64,000 bases of DNA from Laburnicola sp. R22_1 (lineage: Eukaryota > Ascomycota > Dothideomycetes > Pleosporales > Didymosphaeriaceae). Below the pieces are notes generated by a model that had not been told where the DNA came from, made no database searches, and was given only the letters and a program-made list of their open reading frames with translations. The stretch lies in contig JACONQ010000010.1 in NCBI GenBank assembly GCA_014281115.1, positions 372,001-436,000 of the forward strand. The letters run 5' to 3'. Shown in pieces: positions 43,322-52,846 of the stretch; position 1 is the stretch's first letter, and every line of letters starts with the position of its first letter. A program made the translations under genes and the position numbers.

Positions 43322-43411
43322 TACGGAAGCCCGGGATCGAACCGGGGACCTTCTGCGCGATACATTTGGAATAATGTAAAGCAGACATCATAACCACTAG
43401 ACTACTCCCGC
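43322..43411 (-). tRNA. tRNA-Val (anticodon UAC) with 17-nt intron
   Basis: The cloverleaf can be drawn completely. Acceptor GCGGGAG pairs with CTTCCGT (two G-T wobbles), the D-arm is GTCTAGTGGTTATGAT, and the anticodon stem TCTGC pairs with GCAGA. The T-arm CCCGG-TTCGATC-CCGGG has the consensus B box, and the discriminator is A. Twenty-four nucleotides lie between the anticodon-stem halves; removing TTATTCCAAATGTATCG after position 37 leaves the seven-base loop TT-TAC-AC, so the anticodon is UAC (Val). The similarity to other fungal tRNA-Val, including TCTGC...GCAGA and GTCCC before the T-loop, supports the identity. The intron position is canonical. Confidence 0.92.
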
Positions 43412-43947
43412 TGATGCTGTTCCGTGGACAAAATTTTGAAATAAAAAATATAGAAGGAAGAGTCATGTTTAAGCTAATAGCTTTTTATCAGACTACACAG
43501 GGGGGTTGGCTGAGCTAGACGGATTGCCTATGATGCTGTAGGAAGGCCGCTAGCATACCTTCGTAGGCAAAGCAAGTGGGGCTGACGAGCCCAAGGTACA
43601 AGGGCATCGGAAGGCTTGGCGGCAGTGCCTCCATCACGCAACTATCTTTCATGTGCGTTTTAAACAAATCTAGACATGAACGGAACTCTAAGAACATCCA
43701 GGTAGACGGCAGACATATATGAGTCTATCTCTATCAAGTTCCAAGGTTTACCCCTGACACCGTGACCTTTGGGCTGCCCTGGGTACTGCCGCTCTGCACC
43801 GCCTCATGACTTATCCCGAAGCTCCGTCAGCTCGGAAACGCCTACTACGCACCGTTAACCTCGAACCAACACCCAACCCGCTCCTCCACTACCTCAATTC
43901 CTCATTTCACAATCAAATTGCTCGCCCAGCATTGCACACGCACCAAA

Positions 43948-44523
43948 ATGCCCACCCGCGCTCCCAACCTCCGCAATCTCCTCCGAACAACAACCTCCCT
44001 CCGCCCCACCACCACCCACGCCGCCCGCTCAATCACCCGCTTCCAAACCCGCTCCCGCTCCCCCTCCCCACCACCACCCTACCAAACGCGCAACCTCACC
44101 CTCCTCGCCTCCCCCCAATGGACGCGCTTCCAAACCCCCTACACATACTCCTCTATCCGCACCTTCACCCGCACCCGGCGCACATACCAGCCGAACCCGA
44201 ACCCGAACCCGCTGCCCTCTACCTCCCCCGACGCCGCCGAAACAATCAACCAAGTGATAGAAGAGATCCAAGAACTGTACGGCACGGCGCGCGACGAGTT
44301 TGAAATCGCAGCCGAGGAGACGGAGAAGAATACGACGTATGCGGCGGATGACAGGGCGGCGGCGAGGGAGGAGCTGGATCGCTTGTTGGAGTATTATGGC
44401 GGGGTGATAGAGGGGGGTGATAGGGCGGTTGCGGAGGAGGTGAAGAGGCGGGTGGGGCAGAGGATTAGAGAGCTCGAGCAGGCCGTGTTGGGCATGGAGG
44501 AGAGTGTTAAGCATGGGGATTGA
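43948..44523 (+). CDS. Small conserved fungal protein, probably mitochondrial
   Basis: Single exon of 191 residues from the ATG at 43948 (MPTRAPNLRNLLRTTTSLR); an ATG ten codons upstream is also in frame. The first ~95 residues are rich in Arg, Thr, Ser and Pro with no acidic residues, like a long mitochondrial presequence. The C-terminal half is a compact, charged helical domain: INQVIEEIQELYGTARDEFEIA, then EETEKNTTYAADDRAAAREELDRLLEYYGG and a terminal helix RRVGQRIRELEQAV. I recognise the helical part as a conserved uncharacterised family in filamentous ascomycetes, with no assigned function. Confidence 0.7.
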   Translation: MPTRAPNLRNLLRTTTSLRPTTTHAARSITRFQTRSRSPSPPPPYQTRNLTLLASPQWTRFQTPYTYSSIRTFTRTRRTYQPNPNPNPLPSTSPDAAETINQVIEEIQELYGTARDEFEIAAEETEKNTTYAADDRAAAREELDRLLEYYGGVIEGGDRAVAEEVKRRVGQRIRELEQAVLGMEESVKHGD

Positions 44524-45010
44524 AGACGGCGTGAGAGAGGCATAGTGCGTGGGATGTACGATTTTGGACTGGGGTGTGAGGAGATGGATTCGGGGGGGTG
44601 TATTAAGACTTGGGTGGATGGACACATGTGTACGATATTGTTGGGTATTGCACAAGAAGCATGCAAATCTGGGTTCACTGTATACTTCTATTGACTTTAT
44701 CGGGGGGATATGTGTAGAAATCGGGTATGTTGGCTGTAAAAGCTCATCACCCGGAGCAAGTGGCGGGCTCAGTTGCCTCCATTGTACGATAAGACTGTAC
44801 TCCGCTTCCCACGATAGCTCCTCCGCTATAGAAATTCGGATCTGCAAGAAACATGTCCCTTCTCAACGCCTGTATCCAAAAAATGCCCTGCGCTGGTATC
44901 GACCTCAAATATGAACTCCAAACGCAAGGATTTGCCCGAGCGAGAAACAAGTATTGCCCCTTACGTATACGCCAGCAAGAACGCTCCGAAACCTGACCCA
45001 AGAGGAGACA
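44524..45010. other. Convergent 3' intergenic region
   Basis: About 490 bp between two convergent genes; no coding frame or repeat is recognised. Confidence 0.5.
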
Positions 45011-45729
45011 CTACCACCATCGTCTTGAGTTCCCCCTCGAAGTCGCGCACTGCAAGCAATGCCTCGTGTTCGAGACCATAGCACATGTGCCACAGACATT
45101 CCTCCCGCAATCATTACACGCGAACTGACTTCGTGACGGTCCGTCAACTTCCATGTCCATGTCCATGTCCATGTCATTCGCGTCGCTTTCTAACGGTGTG
45201 TCGCAGTCCTCGCAATGCAATACGTTCGCACTTTGGTGTTGATGCAGTTGGGCGGCTGGAGGTTGGACAGGCGGTGCGGGTAGGTTCCAAAATGCATGCA
45301 GTGTTGACTTCTGCGGCTTTTTCGTGGTGGATGCCGGTTGCGACCGGAGAGTATCTGATGGTATGGGTTCTGCATGCGGCTGTTTGCGTTGCGCGGAGAA
45401 GAGCTTGTCGATTGTAGTTTCTGGCTCTTGTTAGGTATCGCCTCTTCCAATTGGTGAATTGCTGTTCAATGCATACCGTGAATGACGCTTTCGGCCGGCC
45501 GATTGTCACGATACCGCTTACGCGTGCGCATCCCCCAATCGCCGCCCTTGATCCTCCCCAGGTTCGAGAAGTCCCAACCGCCCCTGCACGACGGCGGATC
45601 CACCTCCATTGCACCATTGCAGCCGTTGGGCATCGGTGTGGGCGACTGCGCTTCAGGCGTGGCGAAGCTGCCGAAGCTGGAGACGGAGAGCGGGGAGTCG
45701 TCGACCGACCGCTTGCGCTTGAGGACCAT
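45011..45729 (-). CDS. Cys-rich zinc-ribbon protein with PIP-like box (conserved fungal, uncharacterised)
   Basis: Two exons, 45477-45729 and 45011-45420, with a 56-nt intron ending CTAACAAGAGCCAG; 220 residues. It begins MVLKRKRSVDDSPLSVSSFG and continues MRTRKRYRDNRP, a basic nuclear-type N-terminus. Next come TTIDKLFSAQRKQ and a KSTLHAFW segment (45287-45313), which resembles a PCNA-interacting box with Lys for the leading Gln. The C-terminal domain has an ordered set of cysteines: CEDC, then CNDCGRNVCGTC and CLQC, likely binding two zinc ions. An (MD)4 acidic run sits between them. Homologues with the same TLxxLYSAQ, SLHSFW and CxxC pattern occur across Aspergillus-type fungi as hypothetical proteins. 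A role at chromatin or replication is an inference from the motifs only. Confidence 0.78.
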
Positions 45730-46361
45730 GGCGGATCACTGTGATGAGAATGTAAGCTGGAAGGGATGGCGATGATGGCTATAGCAATATGCAGAAGTAT
45801 GCGGAGTGGGAGAGAGTGGATGGGAAGATGGAACAAAAGGCGGATGATGAAATGGGGAGGATCGACCCGGGGAGGCTGGGACGCGCATCAACGCGACGCG
45901 ATCGGGTCGTGTCGAGGGGCCAACTACTTACACTACCACAAGTAATCATCCAACCTACTTCGGACTTATACCTCTCGTCTTCGCATATTCACAGCAAAAC
46001 GCCAAAAGCCCGGCACAATTATGACTTGATCTGACGTTTCACTATTGCGACCAGCATTGAAGTTTGCACTGCTGATTGTTACTGGTCCTTTCCACACAGA
46101 CAGGATCCAGTTACTATCGAGACGGACCATGTTACGCCCGAAGATATTTACCTCTCACCAGTTGACATCAGTTTCTTCCATCCATCTCGTACAACTGCAG
46201 CTGAGATGACCCTGTATCAAGATTACGTCGTCCACTAGAAAGTTGCCCCACCAGAGCTGTACTTCGTACTCTTACCCCACCACCCGTACTCTCCACCATC
46301 CCCGTCTACATCCCTCAGCTGAATCACATACTCCTCTTCCTTTACGACGGCTACAGCTTCA
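45730..46361. promoter_or_regulatory. Bidirectional promoter region
   Basis: A 632-bp gap between divergent start codons of the zinc-ribbon gene (-) and MEMO1 (+). It must contain both promoters. The last 100 bp before the MEMO1 ATG is CT-rich. No TATA box or named operator can be assigned by eye. Confidence 0.5.
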
Positions 46362-47519
46362 ATGGCGCCAACTGTTCGCCAACCCACTCACGCAGGATCG
46401 TGGTACACGGACGATGGCGCTCTCCTCTCCCACCAGCTCGACAACTGGCTGTCCAAAGTACCAAGTTCAACAACGCCCATGGGGACGGCCTCTTCGAAGC
46501 AAGGCGATGTCGCGATTCCCACGCAGAATGCTAGAGCTATCATTGCACCGTAGGCTACATGATGGCAGGACTTGAGGAAATGCAAGGCTCATGACGTGCA
46601 GGCATGCGGGATACTCATACTCCGGGCCTGCTGCTGCATGGGCCTACAAGAGCGTGGACTGGGCAAACGCGTATGACTCCGCTCCCCAGCTCTGCACACC
46701 ACAGCTCACTCCAGATAGGAAACGCGTCTTCCTGCTTGGTCCCTCGCATCACTTCTACCTCCCCGGCGCCGCGACCACCGCCTGCAACGAGTATGGTACT
46801 CCACTCGGTAATCTCACAATAGATACCGCCATCGTAAACAGTATCAAGAAGGAATGGGGCCTGCAGACCATGTCTACGCAAATAGACGAGGACGAACACA
46901 GCTTGGAAATGCATCTGCCATACATATACAAGATGTTGTCACTGTGCGCGCACTTCCGCTTCTCCCCACGTCTCATCACGATACTGACCTATGCCACAGC
47001 CACAACTCAAGCTTCAAATCCGACCCATCCTCCGTCCCCTTAGTTCCCATACTAGTCGGCGCGACCTCCGCTGCTGCCGAACGTACCCTCGGCTCCCACC
47101 TCGCAACCTACCTCACCGACCCTACAAATCTCTTCGTCATCTCCTCCGACTTCTGTCACTGGGGCTCGCGCTTCCGCTATACGTATTACAAACTGCCCGA
47201 CGGGAGCGCCAAGGACCTTCGGTCAGCCTCGGACGTTAGGAAAGACTACCCGATCCACGAGAGCATCAAGGCCGTCGACTTTGAAAGCATGGATGCGGTA
47301 GAGAGTGGGGAGCATAAGCAGTTTGTGGAGCAGCTCGAAGAGACAGGAAATACGGTGTGTGGACGGCACCCCATTGGAGTCTTCATGGCCGCTGTAGAGA
47401 GGGTAGAGGGATTGCAAGGCCAGGGGAGGTTCAAGTTTGTGAGGTATGAGAGGAGTAGCGAGGTGGAAAGCTTGAGGGATAGTAGCGTGTCATACGCCAG
47501 CGCGTTTGCCGTGCTGTGA
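46362..47519 (+). CDS. MEMO1 family protein
   Basis: Three exons, 46362-46549, 46602-46943 and 47000-47519; 349 residues. The start MAPTVRQPTHAGSWY is typical of the family (R-x-x-x-HAGSWY). Other hallmarks: IIAPHAGYSYSGPAAAWAYK, VFLLGPSHHFYLPG, DEDEHSLEMHLPYI, LVPILVGA, FVISSDFCHWGSRFRYTYY and a C-terminal GRHPIGVFMAA. The conserved His residues (HAGYSYSG, GPSHH, EHSLEMHLP) and the Cys in SSDFCHWG are those that bind iron/copper in human MEMO1, a protein linked to ErbB2 signalling and redox control. In yeast and other fungi the role is less clear. Introns are 52 and 56 nt with splice phases preserving the conserved motifs. Confidence 0.95.
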
Positions 47520-48027
47520 GCATGTGGTACCATCCACACAGGAAGATAAAAAGGGGCAGAAGCGAGGCTCTACGATATCTCACGAGAGCTAATGTATCTT
47601 TGTAGGGCATCTCAATGGAAATGCAACTTAGAAGAGTTTTGTCGCAATGCTACACTACAATAGGCTCACAGAATTATAAGCACCAGTTGCAGATTGGTAA
47701 ACGTACCTCCTGCTATTCTTACATTCTTTACCTATAGTGTCGGGTATCAATATCACCATCCATATCTCAAAACGGCCTATAAAGACCAAATCTCGACCAG
47801 TGAACCAAAAACACCCTCTCCAGTACCGCCAAAAAAAAGAGCCAGCAAGCTATCGGCCAGGCAGGCCTGTAAAAACGAACAAACTCGGTCCCCGGTCTAC
47901 CTTGCGAAGCGACAAAAGAGATGCCCAAAGAAAACGCGGAGAGAAAGACCGGATTAGCGAAAAGAAAAGCATCCAACAAAAGAAAGCAACCCCAAACTAG
48001 CGAAAGAAAACACCATCCACCCACCCA
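47520..48027. other. Convergent 3' intergenic region
   Basis: About 500 bp between two convergent genes, AC-rich, without recognisable features. Confidence 0.5.
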
Positions 48028-48678
48028 TCACGACCTCCTCCATCCACTCAATGGCTTCTGCGACCACTCATCCGTCCGCGTCCTCTTGACACGTCGAAAC
48101 CGCACCGTCTTCTCCCTCACCGGCTCATCATCGAACAGGGAATCGCGCCTCTCCCTCTCCCGCCTCTCCCAACCCTCATCCTCCCACTTCTCCCGGCGAC
48201 GAAACATGTCGCCCGCCCAGGCCATCGCCTTGTGCGACGAGCTCTGCGAGGACTTGGGACGACCAAATGTAGCCTTCACTTTGAGACGGAATTCGCGCTC
48301 GTCGTCATCATCGTCGGAGCGCGAGTGAGAGGCTGGAGAATGTTGCGTGGTCGTGTATCTATAGCGGACTGTGTGGTCGTTGGCGTCTTCATCGTCGTCG
48401 GAGGTGGTCTTGTGATGATGATGCTTGGAGGATGAAGGCCGGGACCAGACGTTGTATTTTTCCAGTTGGGAGGGTTGGCGGATGGTGAGGGCGCGGGAGG
48501 GCTTGGTCTCGTGGCATGAGAGGGGGTAAGGGTAGTCGTCATACTCGTCGTCGTCGTAGAGGTCGGCGCGTTGGCGCTTGGAGTTGTGACGGACGAGCGG
48601 GCGCGTGTAGTAGAGGTCTTCGTCGTCGTAGGGGGTGCGCTCGCGGGAGCGCGACGAGTGGTAGTGGACATATGTCAT
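48028..48678 (-). CDS. Charged hypothetical protein (Asp/Arg/His-rich)
   Basis: Single exon of 216 residues, MTYVHYHSSRSRERTPYDDE... It has Tyr/Asp-rich blocks (DLYDDDEYDDYPYP), a short conserved-looking LEKYNVWSRPSSSKHHHHK segment, and a C-terminal part with predicted helix-strand character (REFRLKVKATFGRP, MAWAGDMFRRREKWEDEGWERRERERR, KTVRFRRVKRTRTDEW). Composition suggests a nuclear or RNA-associated disordered protein. No family is recognised with confidence. The ATG is near the 5' end of the open frame and no upstream extension is available. Confidence 0.6.
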   Translation of the reverse strand: MTYVHYHSSRSRERTPYDDEDLYYTRPLVRHNSKRQRADLYDDDEYDDYPYPLSCHETKPSRALTIRQPSQLEKYNVWSRPSSSKHHHHKTTSDDDEDANDHTVRYRYTTTQHSPASHSRSDDDDDEREFRLKVKATFGRPKSSQSSSHKAMAWAGDMFRRREKWEDEGWERRERERRDSLFDDEPVREKTVRFRRVKRTRTDEWSQKPLSGWRRS

Positions 48679-49963
48679 GGTGGTTGGCTGCTGGACGTGG
48701 TCTTGATTGGTTGAGTGGGTGCTTATAGTTCAACCAAAAGCGAAAGGGAGAGTACTACGTTGGTCTTATAGGCGAGTGGATATAATAATGTGCAGTTGTA
48801 GGTTATTGTTACTGTTTGCTGTTTGGGTGATCAGGTGAAGAGAAGAAGGTCCCGGTGTCCAAGTCTGCTGGGAGTTTTATACACTTGTTCTCTTCATATC
48901 GGTTGCCTCGAAATTGCATCATGACCTCCAAGACAACACTTGGTCATGAACTCCGCCTCTTTTTGCGAGACCGCAGCCACACGCCTGAGGCGGTGCTGTG
49001 GCTAGTATGCTCGCACATGATTGGCGCGGCCGCTCCCGCGCGTAGAAGCGCTCACCGCATGAACCATCATGGCGGCTGACGACGGCAAAGGAAATGCGCA
49101 GAGCCCCCCGATGTCCAGTCAGGCGACAACCGGAGGGGTTGTCATGGAGGGGCCATGCTAGCTGAGGAGTCGTCGCCACGGCCAGGCAGTGATGACAGTG
49201 ATGATTAATACGAGGGTTTGGGGGCTGGGCTTGACATCGAGGGAGGTTTGTTGCGAAAGGCGCAACTTTTGGGAGAAATAGGACGGTTGCCTACCGCCCT
49301 TGTGTTGCGGAGACGTCACGGACTATGCTGAGAATGGTCGTTCGCGTCCAGCAGACGACGCGCACCGGCGATGACGCCTCAGTCATGTGCGTAGTCGCTC
49401 CGTCGCCTGAGAGGACCTTTAGGACTCATCTTGCGGCTTTTATTGAATTCTTGAGAAAGGCTGAAGGCGTTTTTTTTTCGATGAAGTCGGCGACGGGTCT
49501 GCATAGGAGTGCTCTTGCTTCGATGCGCTCTATCGATAAGGCGGGTTATGGAGAGCGCCCAGGTGGTATCAGGCGGTCTAATAAAGGAACTCTCCAAGTT
49601 TACTACACTCAAGGGTAGATCGCTGTTCCGGCTGTAGCGCGGTTGGGCTTGTGAAAGGCGAACGAACCCAGCAGAGGAGTGGGGTGTACTTTGCATTGTC
49701 GCCAAGCAATGCAGACAGAATGAGGGGGGCATTTTCCCGAACAGGATTGGACCCGACTGGGCATCTTCCCCACACTTCACTTGTGCCTCGGTACACCTTT
49801 TCACGGTCACGGTTTCAGATGGCACCACCATGGCAAGCACCGAGGCGCAATCGCTCTTCATCAAGCTCGTGCCGATGCTTGCGTCTTCCTTTTTCACTGC
49901 TTAAATCCCCTGTGTGCACGCAGCGTACCCCAAGCTCCAGCTCATAACAGTTAGTGTGCAACA
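48679..49963. other. Divergent intergenic region
   Basis: About 1.3 kb between a hypothetical gene (-) and FAT1-like (+). Open frames around 49379-49897 (-) and 49325-49618 (+) have no recognisable motif. I see no RNA gene or repeat. Confidence 0.5.
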
Positions 49964-52079
49964 ATGGAAGGTGAGATAGGACGCACGTTGTATTCGTTCC
50001 CTCATAGCTGACTTCCGCCGTTCTCCAGCCCTTCCCTACGCCATTCCCGCCGCCACCGCCGGTCTGGCATACCTCAATGGCCGCCTTGGCCTTTCCAACG
50101 ACTACGAGCTCCTCGCTTTCGTCACCGCACAGGTGAAAGCCTTCTTCAGGGAATGGGGCGACCACATCAGCCTCTTTTACATGCTCGAATCGCATGCCAA
50201 ATCCGCGAACTGCGACCGTCCTTGGATCATCTACAATGGCGAAACATGGAGCTATGCCCAGGCTTACGAAATCATCTTGAAATACGGAACATGGCTGAAG
50301 ACCAAGGGCGTGCAGAAGGAGGAGGTGGTTGCTATGGACTTTGTGAACAGTGAGGTGTTCATCTGGGTGTGGTATGGTCTGTGGAGCATTGGGGCGAAGC
50401 CGGCGTTTGTCAACTACAACTTGACGGGTGATCCGTTGATACATACGATCAAGACCAGCACGGCGAGGTTGGTGCTTGTGGATGAGGACGGAAGAGATAA
50501 ATTCAAGGAGAATGTCATGGCGGAGCATGGGTATGATGCGGTGCCTCCTGGTGCTGGCCAAGAAGATGAAACCCGAGCGATATATGGGTATGACACAGAT
50601 CCCGCCCAGATCCCGCCATCAATGCAGAAGCAGGCCAGCAAGTCCCAAGGAGAAGGTTCCGCTTCCGAGCCGCACCGCAGCCAACTCGAGATTGTCTTCT
50701 TCGACAAACGTCTCGAGAACTACATCCTGTCGCTGGAACCAATCCGCGTCCCAGACTCCGAGCGCAGCAATCAACAACGACACAGTATGGCCATGTTGAT
50801 TTATACGTCAGGCACAACCGGCCTACCGAAACCTGCGATTATGTCCTGGGGTAAAGCATATGTGGGCGCGAACTTCGCCTCTCGCTGGATGGGGCTCAAG
50901 TCTACCGACATTCTTTACACGGCAATGCCTCTATATCACAGCTCTGCTGCCATACTTGGTGTCGGTCCGCTACTATGTGTTGGCGGAGCAGTATGTCTAG
51001 GAAAACGCTTCAGCCACAAGACATTCTGGCCCGAAGTGCGAGCCAGCAAAGCAACAATCATACAATATGTCGGCGAAACCTGTCGCTACCTCCTCGCGGC
51101 GCCGCCCTCCCCCCTCGACAAGCAACACAACGTCCGCGGCGCCTTCGGCAACGGCCTACGACCTGACGTCTGGGACGCCTTCAAAGAGCGCTTCGGCATC
51201 CAAACCGTCTACGAATTCTACAGCGCCACCGAAGCCCCAAGCGGCCTCTTCAACAAGTCGACAAACAACTTCAGCGCCGGCGCCTTCGGCCGCGCAGGCA
51301 CCCTCGCAACGATTATCCTACGCTCCATGCTCACCATCATCCGCATGCACCCCGACGCGTCGCCCCCCGAGCCCCTCCGCGACCCCACCACGGGCCTCTG
51401 CCAAGTCTGCAACCCCAACGAACCCGGCGAGCTCCTCTTCGCGCTCGACGCCGCCGACACAACGACAAAGTTCCAAGGCTACTTCGGCAACTCCAAAGCC
51501 ACGTCGTCCAAGATCCTGCGCGACGTAAAAGCAAAAGGCGACGCCTACTTCCGCTCCGGCGACTTGGTCAAGCTCGACAGCGAAGGCCGCTTCTTCTTCG
51601 TCGACCGCATAGGCGACACCTTCCGCTGGAAAGCCGAAAACGTCTCCACGGCCGAAGTCGCCGACGTCTTGGGCAAACATCCCGCCGTCGACGAAGCGAA
51701 CGTCTACGGCGTCCAGGTCCCGCACCACGACGGCCGCGCTGGCTGCGCGGCTATCATCCTCAAATCTGCTTCTACGTCTTCGTCCCCGTCTCCATCGGAT
51801 ATCATACCCCCGCAACCCACGCTCAAATCCCTAGCCGAGCACGCGCAAAAAAACCTCCCTCGTTTTGCGGTCCCGCTCTGGCTTCGCATCACGCGCCAGA
51901 TGCATACCACGGGCACGAATAAGCAGCAAAAGCACCTCTTTCAGAAAGATGGCATCGATGTGCAGGCTGTGGAGGCGCAGGGCGATGCGCTGTTTTGGTT
52001 GGATCCGGCAACCAAGTCGTATGAGCGCTTTACGGTGGAGCAGTTGGAGAGGATTCAGCGGGGTGTGGTCAAGTTGTGA
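49964..52079 (+). CDS. FAT1: FAT1/FATP-type very-long-chain acyl-CoA synthetase
   Basis: Two exons: a 7-nt first exon at 49964-49970 (ATGGAAG) and 50029-52079, giving 685 residues starting MEALPYAIPAATAGLAYLNG, a hydrophobic N-terminal segment. AMP-forming ligase motifs are present: LIYTSGTTGLPKPA (ATP/AMP signature), VYEFYSATEAPSG, YFRSGDLVKLDSEGRFFFVDRIGDTFRWKAENVSTAEVADVL (FATP/VLACS signature), and a C-terminal RITRQMHTTGTNKQQKHLF region. Together these match fungal Fat1, which activates and helps import very-long-chain fatty acids at membranes or peroxisomes. The C-terminus VVKL is only a weak match to a peroxisomal PTS1. A loop at about residues 165-230 is longer and more polar than in the yeast protein. 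Confidence 0.93.
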
Positions 52080-52846
52080 GATATGGGTGATTTTGGGAGG
52101 GGGGAGATATGTCCAGCTAGCGTTTTTGAGTCGGTACTTGGTTAGTTTATGTAATGTTAGATACCAATCGTGCTTTTTTTTGAAGATCGTGGAACTGGAT
52201 ATCCAATATATAATAGCCACGCGACATGGGAACGTTCAACGGTTTTCGCTCTCGTATCACCTACCCCATCCTGAGGTAACAAACATTACTCAGACTTCTC
52301 GTCCTAGTACGTACGTACATCCGCACCATCCGAAGAGCCAGCTGCATCATCATCAAAAAGAAGAAAAAAAGAAAAAAAAAAGCCAATTCCGCGCTCTTTT
52401 TTCCAAAAAATAGTAATTATATAATCATTCGACATCATAACCACCTCCACGCATCAGCGCTATCCAGCCCATCCGCAGAAAACGCATTCCCTCCCTCTGA
52501 GCAAATCCCCTACTTCTTGTCCATACCAAGAGAGAAAAAAAGGACCAATAGGCTACGTTCTCCACCCCCTCACGATCCTCTGCATCCCCTCAATCTTCCT
52601 CTGCAGCCTCATCCTCGAAGCCCGCAGCTCCGCCAGGAGCTCTTCAATTCGCAAATCAAGAAAAGAGTCAGGAAAATCAGCAGTATCGCAAACTCTATCC
52701 TCGATATCCCCACCGGACGCCCGAACCCGAAACGCCGCGCCGCAAGAAGAAGACCTTCGCCCTAAATCTACCCTCGATGAACGCATTTGCTAAATGTCTG
52801 AAGAATTGTGCCTCCGTAAACCGCCGCCCCGCAGACGAGTGAGTTG
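52080..52846. other. Convergent 3' intergenic region
   Basis: About 770 bp between FAT1-like (+) and the AP180-like adaptor (-), with A-rich runs around 52355-52415. A 77-codon minus-strand frame at 52553-52786 is described separately. Confidence 0.5.
52553..52786 (-). CDS. Candidate small helical ORF
   Basis: A 77-codon frame ending in an amphipathic helix, LDLRIEELLAELRASRMRLQRKIEGMQRIV. Leucine spacing fits a coiled coil. It lies 60 bp downstream of the AP180-like stop on the same strand. No homology is recognised and there is no supporting splice context; it may be a chance frame, or the last exon of an unannotated transcript. Confidence 0.22.
   Translation of the reverse strand: MRSSRVDLGRRSSSCGAAFRVRASGGDIEDRVCDTADFPDSFLDLRIEELLAELRASRMRLQRKIEGMQRIVRGWRT

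Larger units (their letters stand above)
42779..43947. other. Intergenic region with hairpin element and tRNA gene
   Basis: Contains the 68-bp inverted repeat at 43139-43308 and a tRNA-Val at 43322-43411. Before (42780-43130) and after (43412-43940) I see only terminator and promoter sequence of the flanking genes. Confidence 0.6.

Noticed and set aside
49379..49897. 172-codon minus-strand frame before the FAT1-like gene
   Set aside because: No recognisable motif, and it overlaps probable promoter and 5' UTR of FAT1; considered chance.
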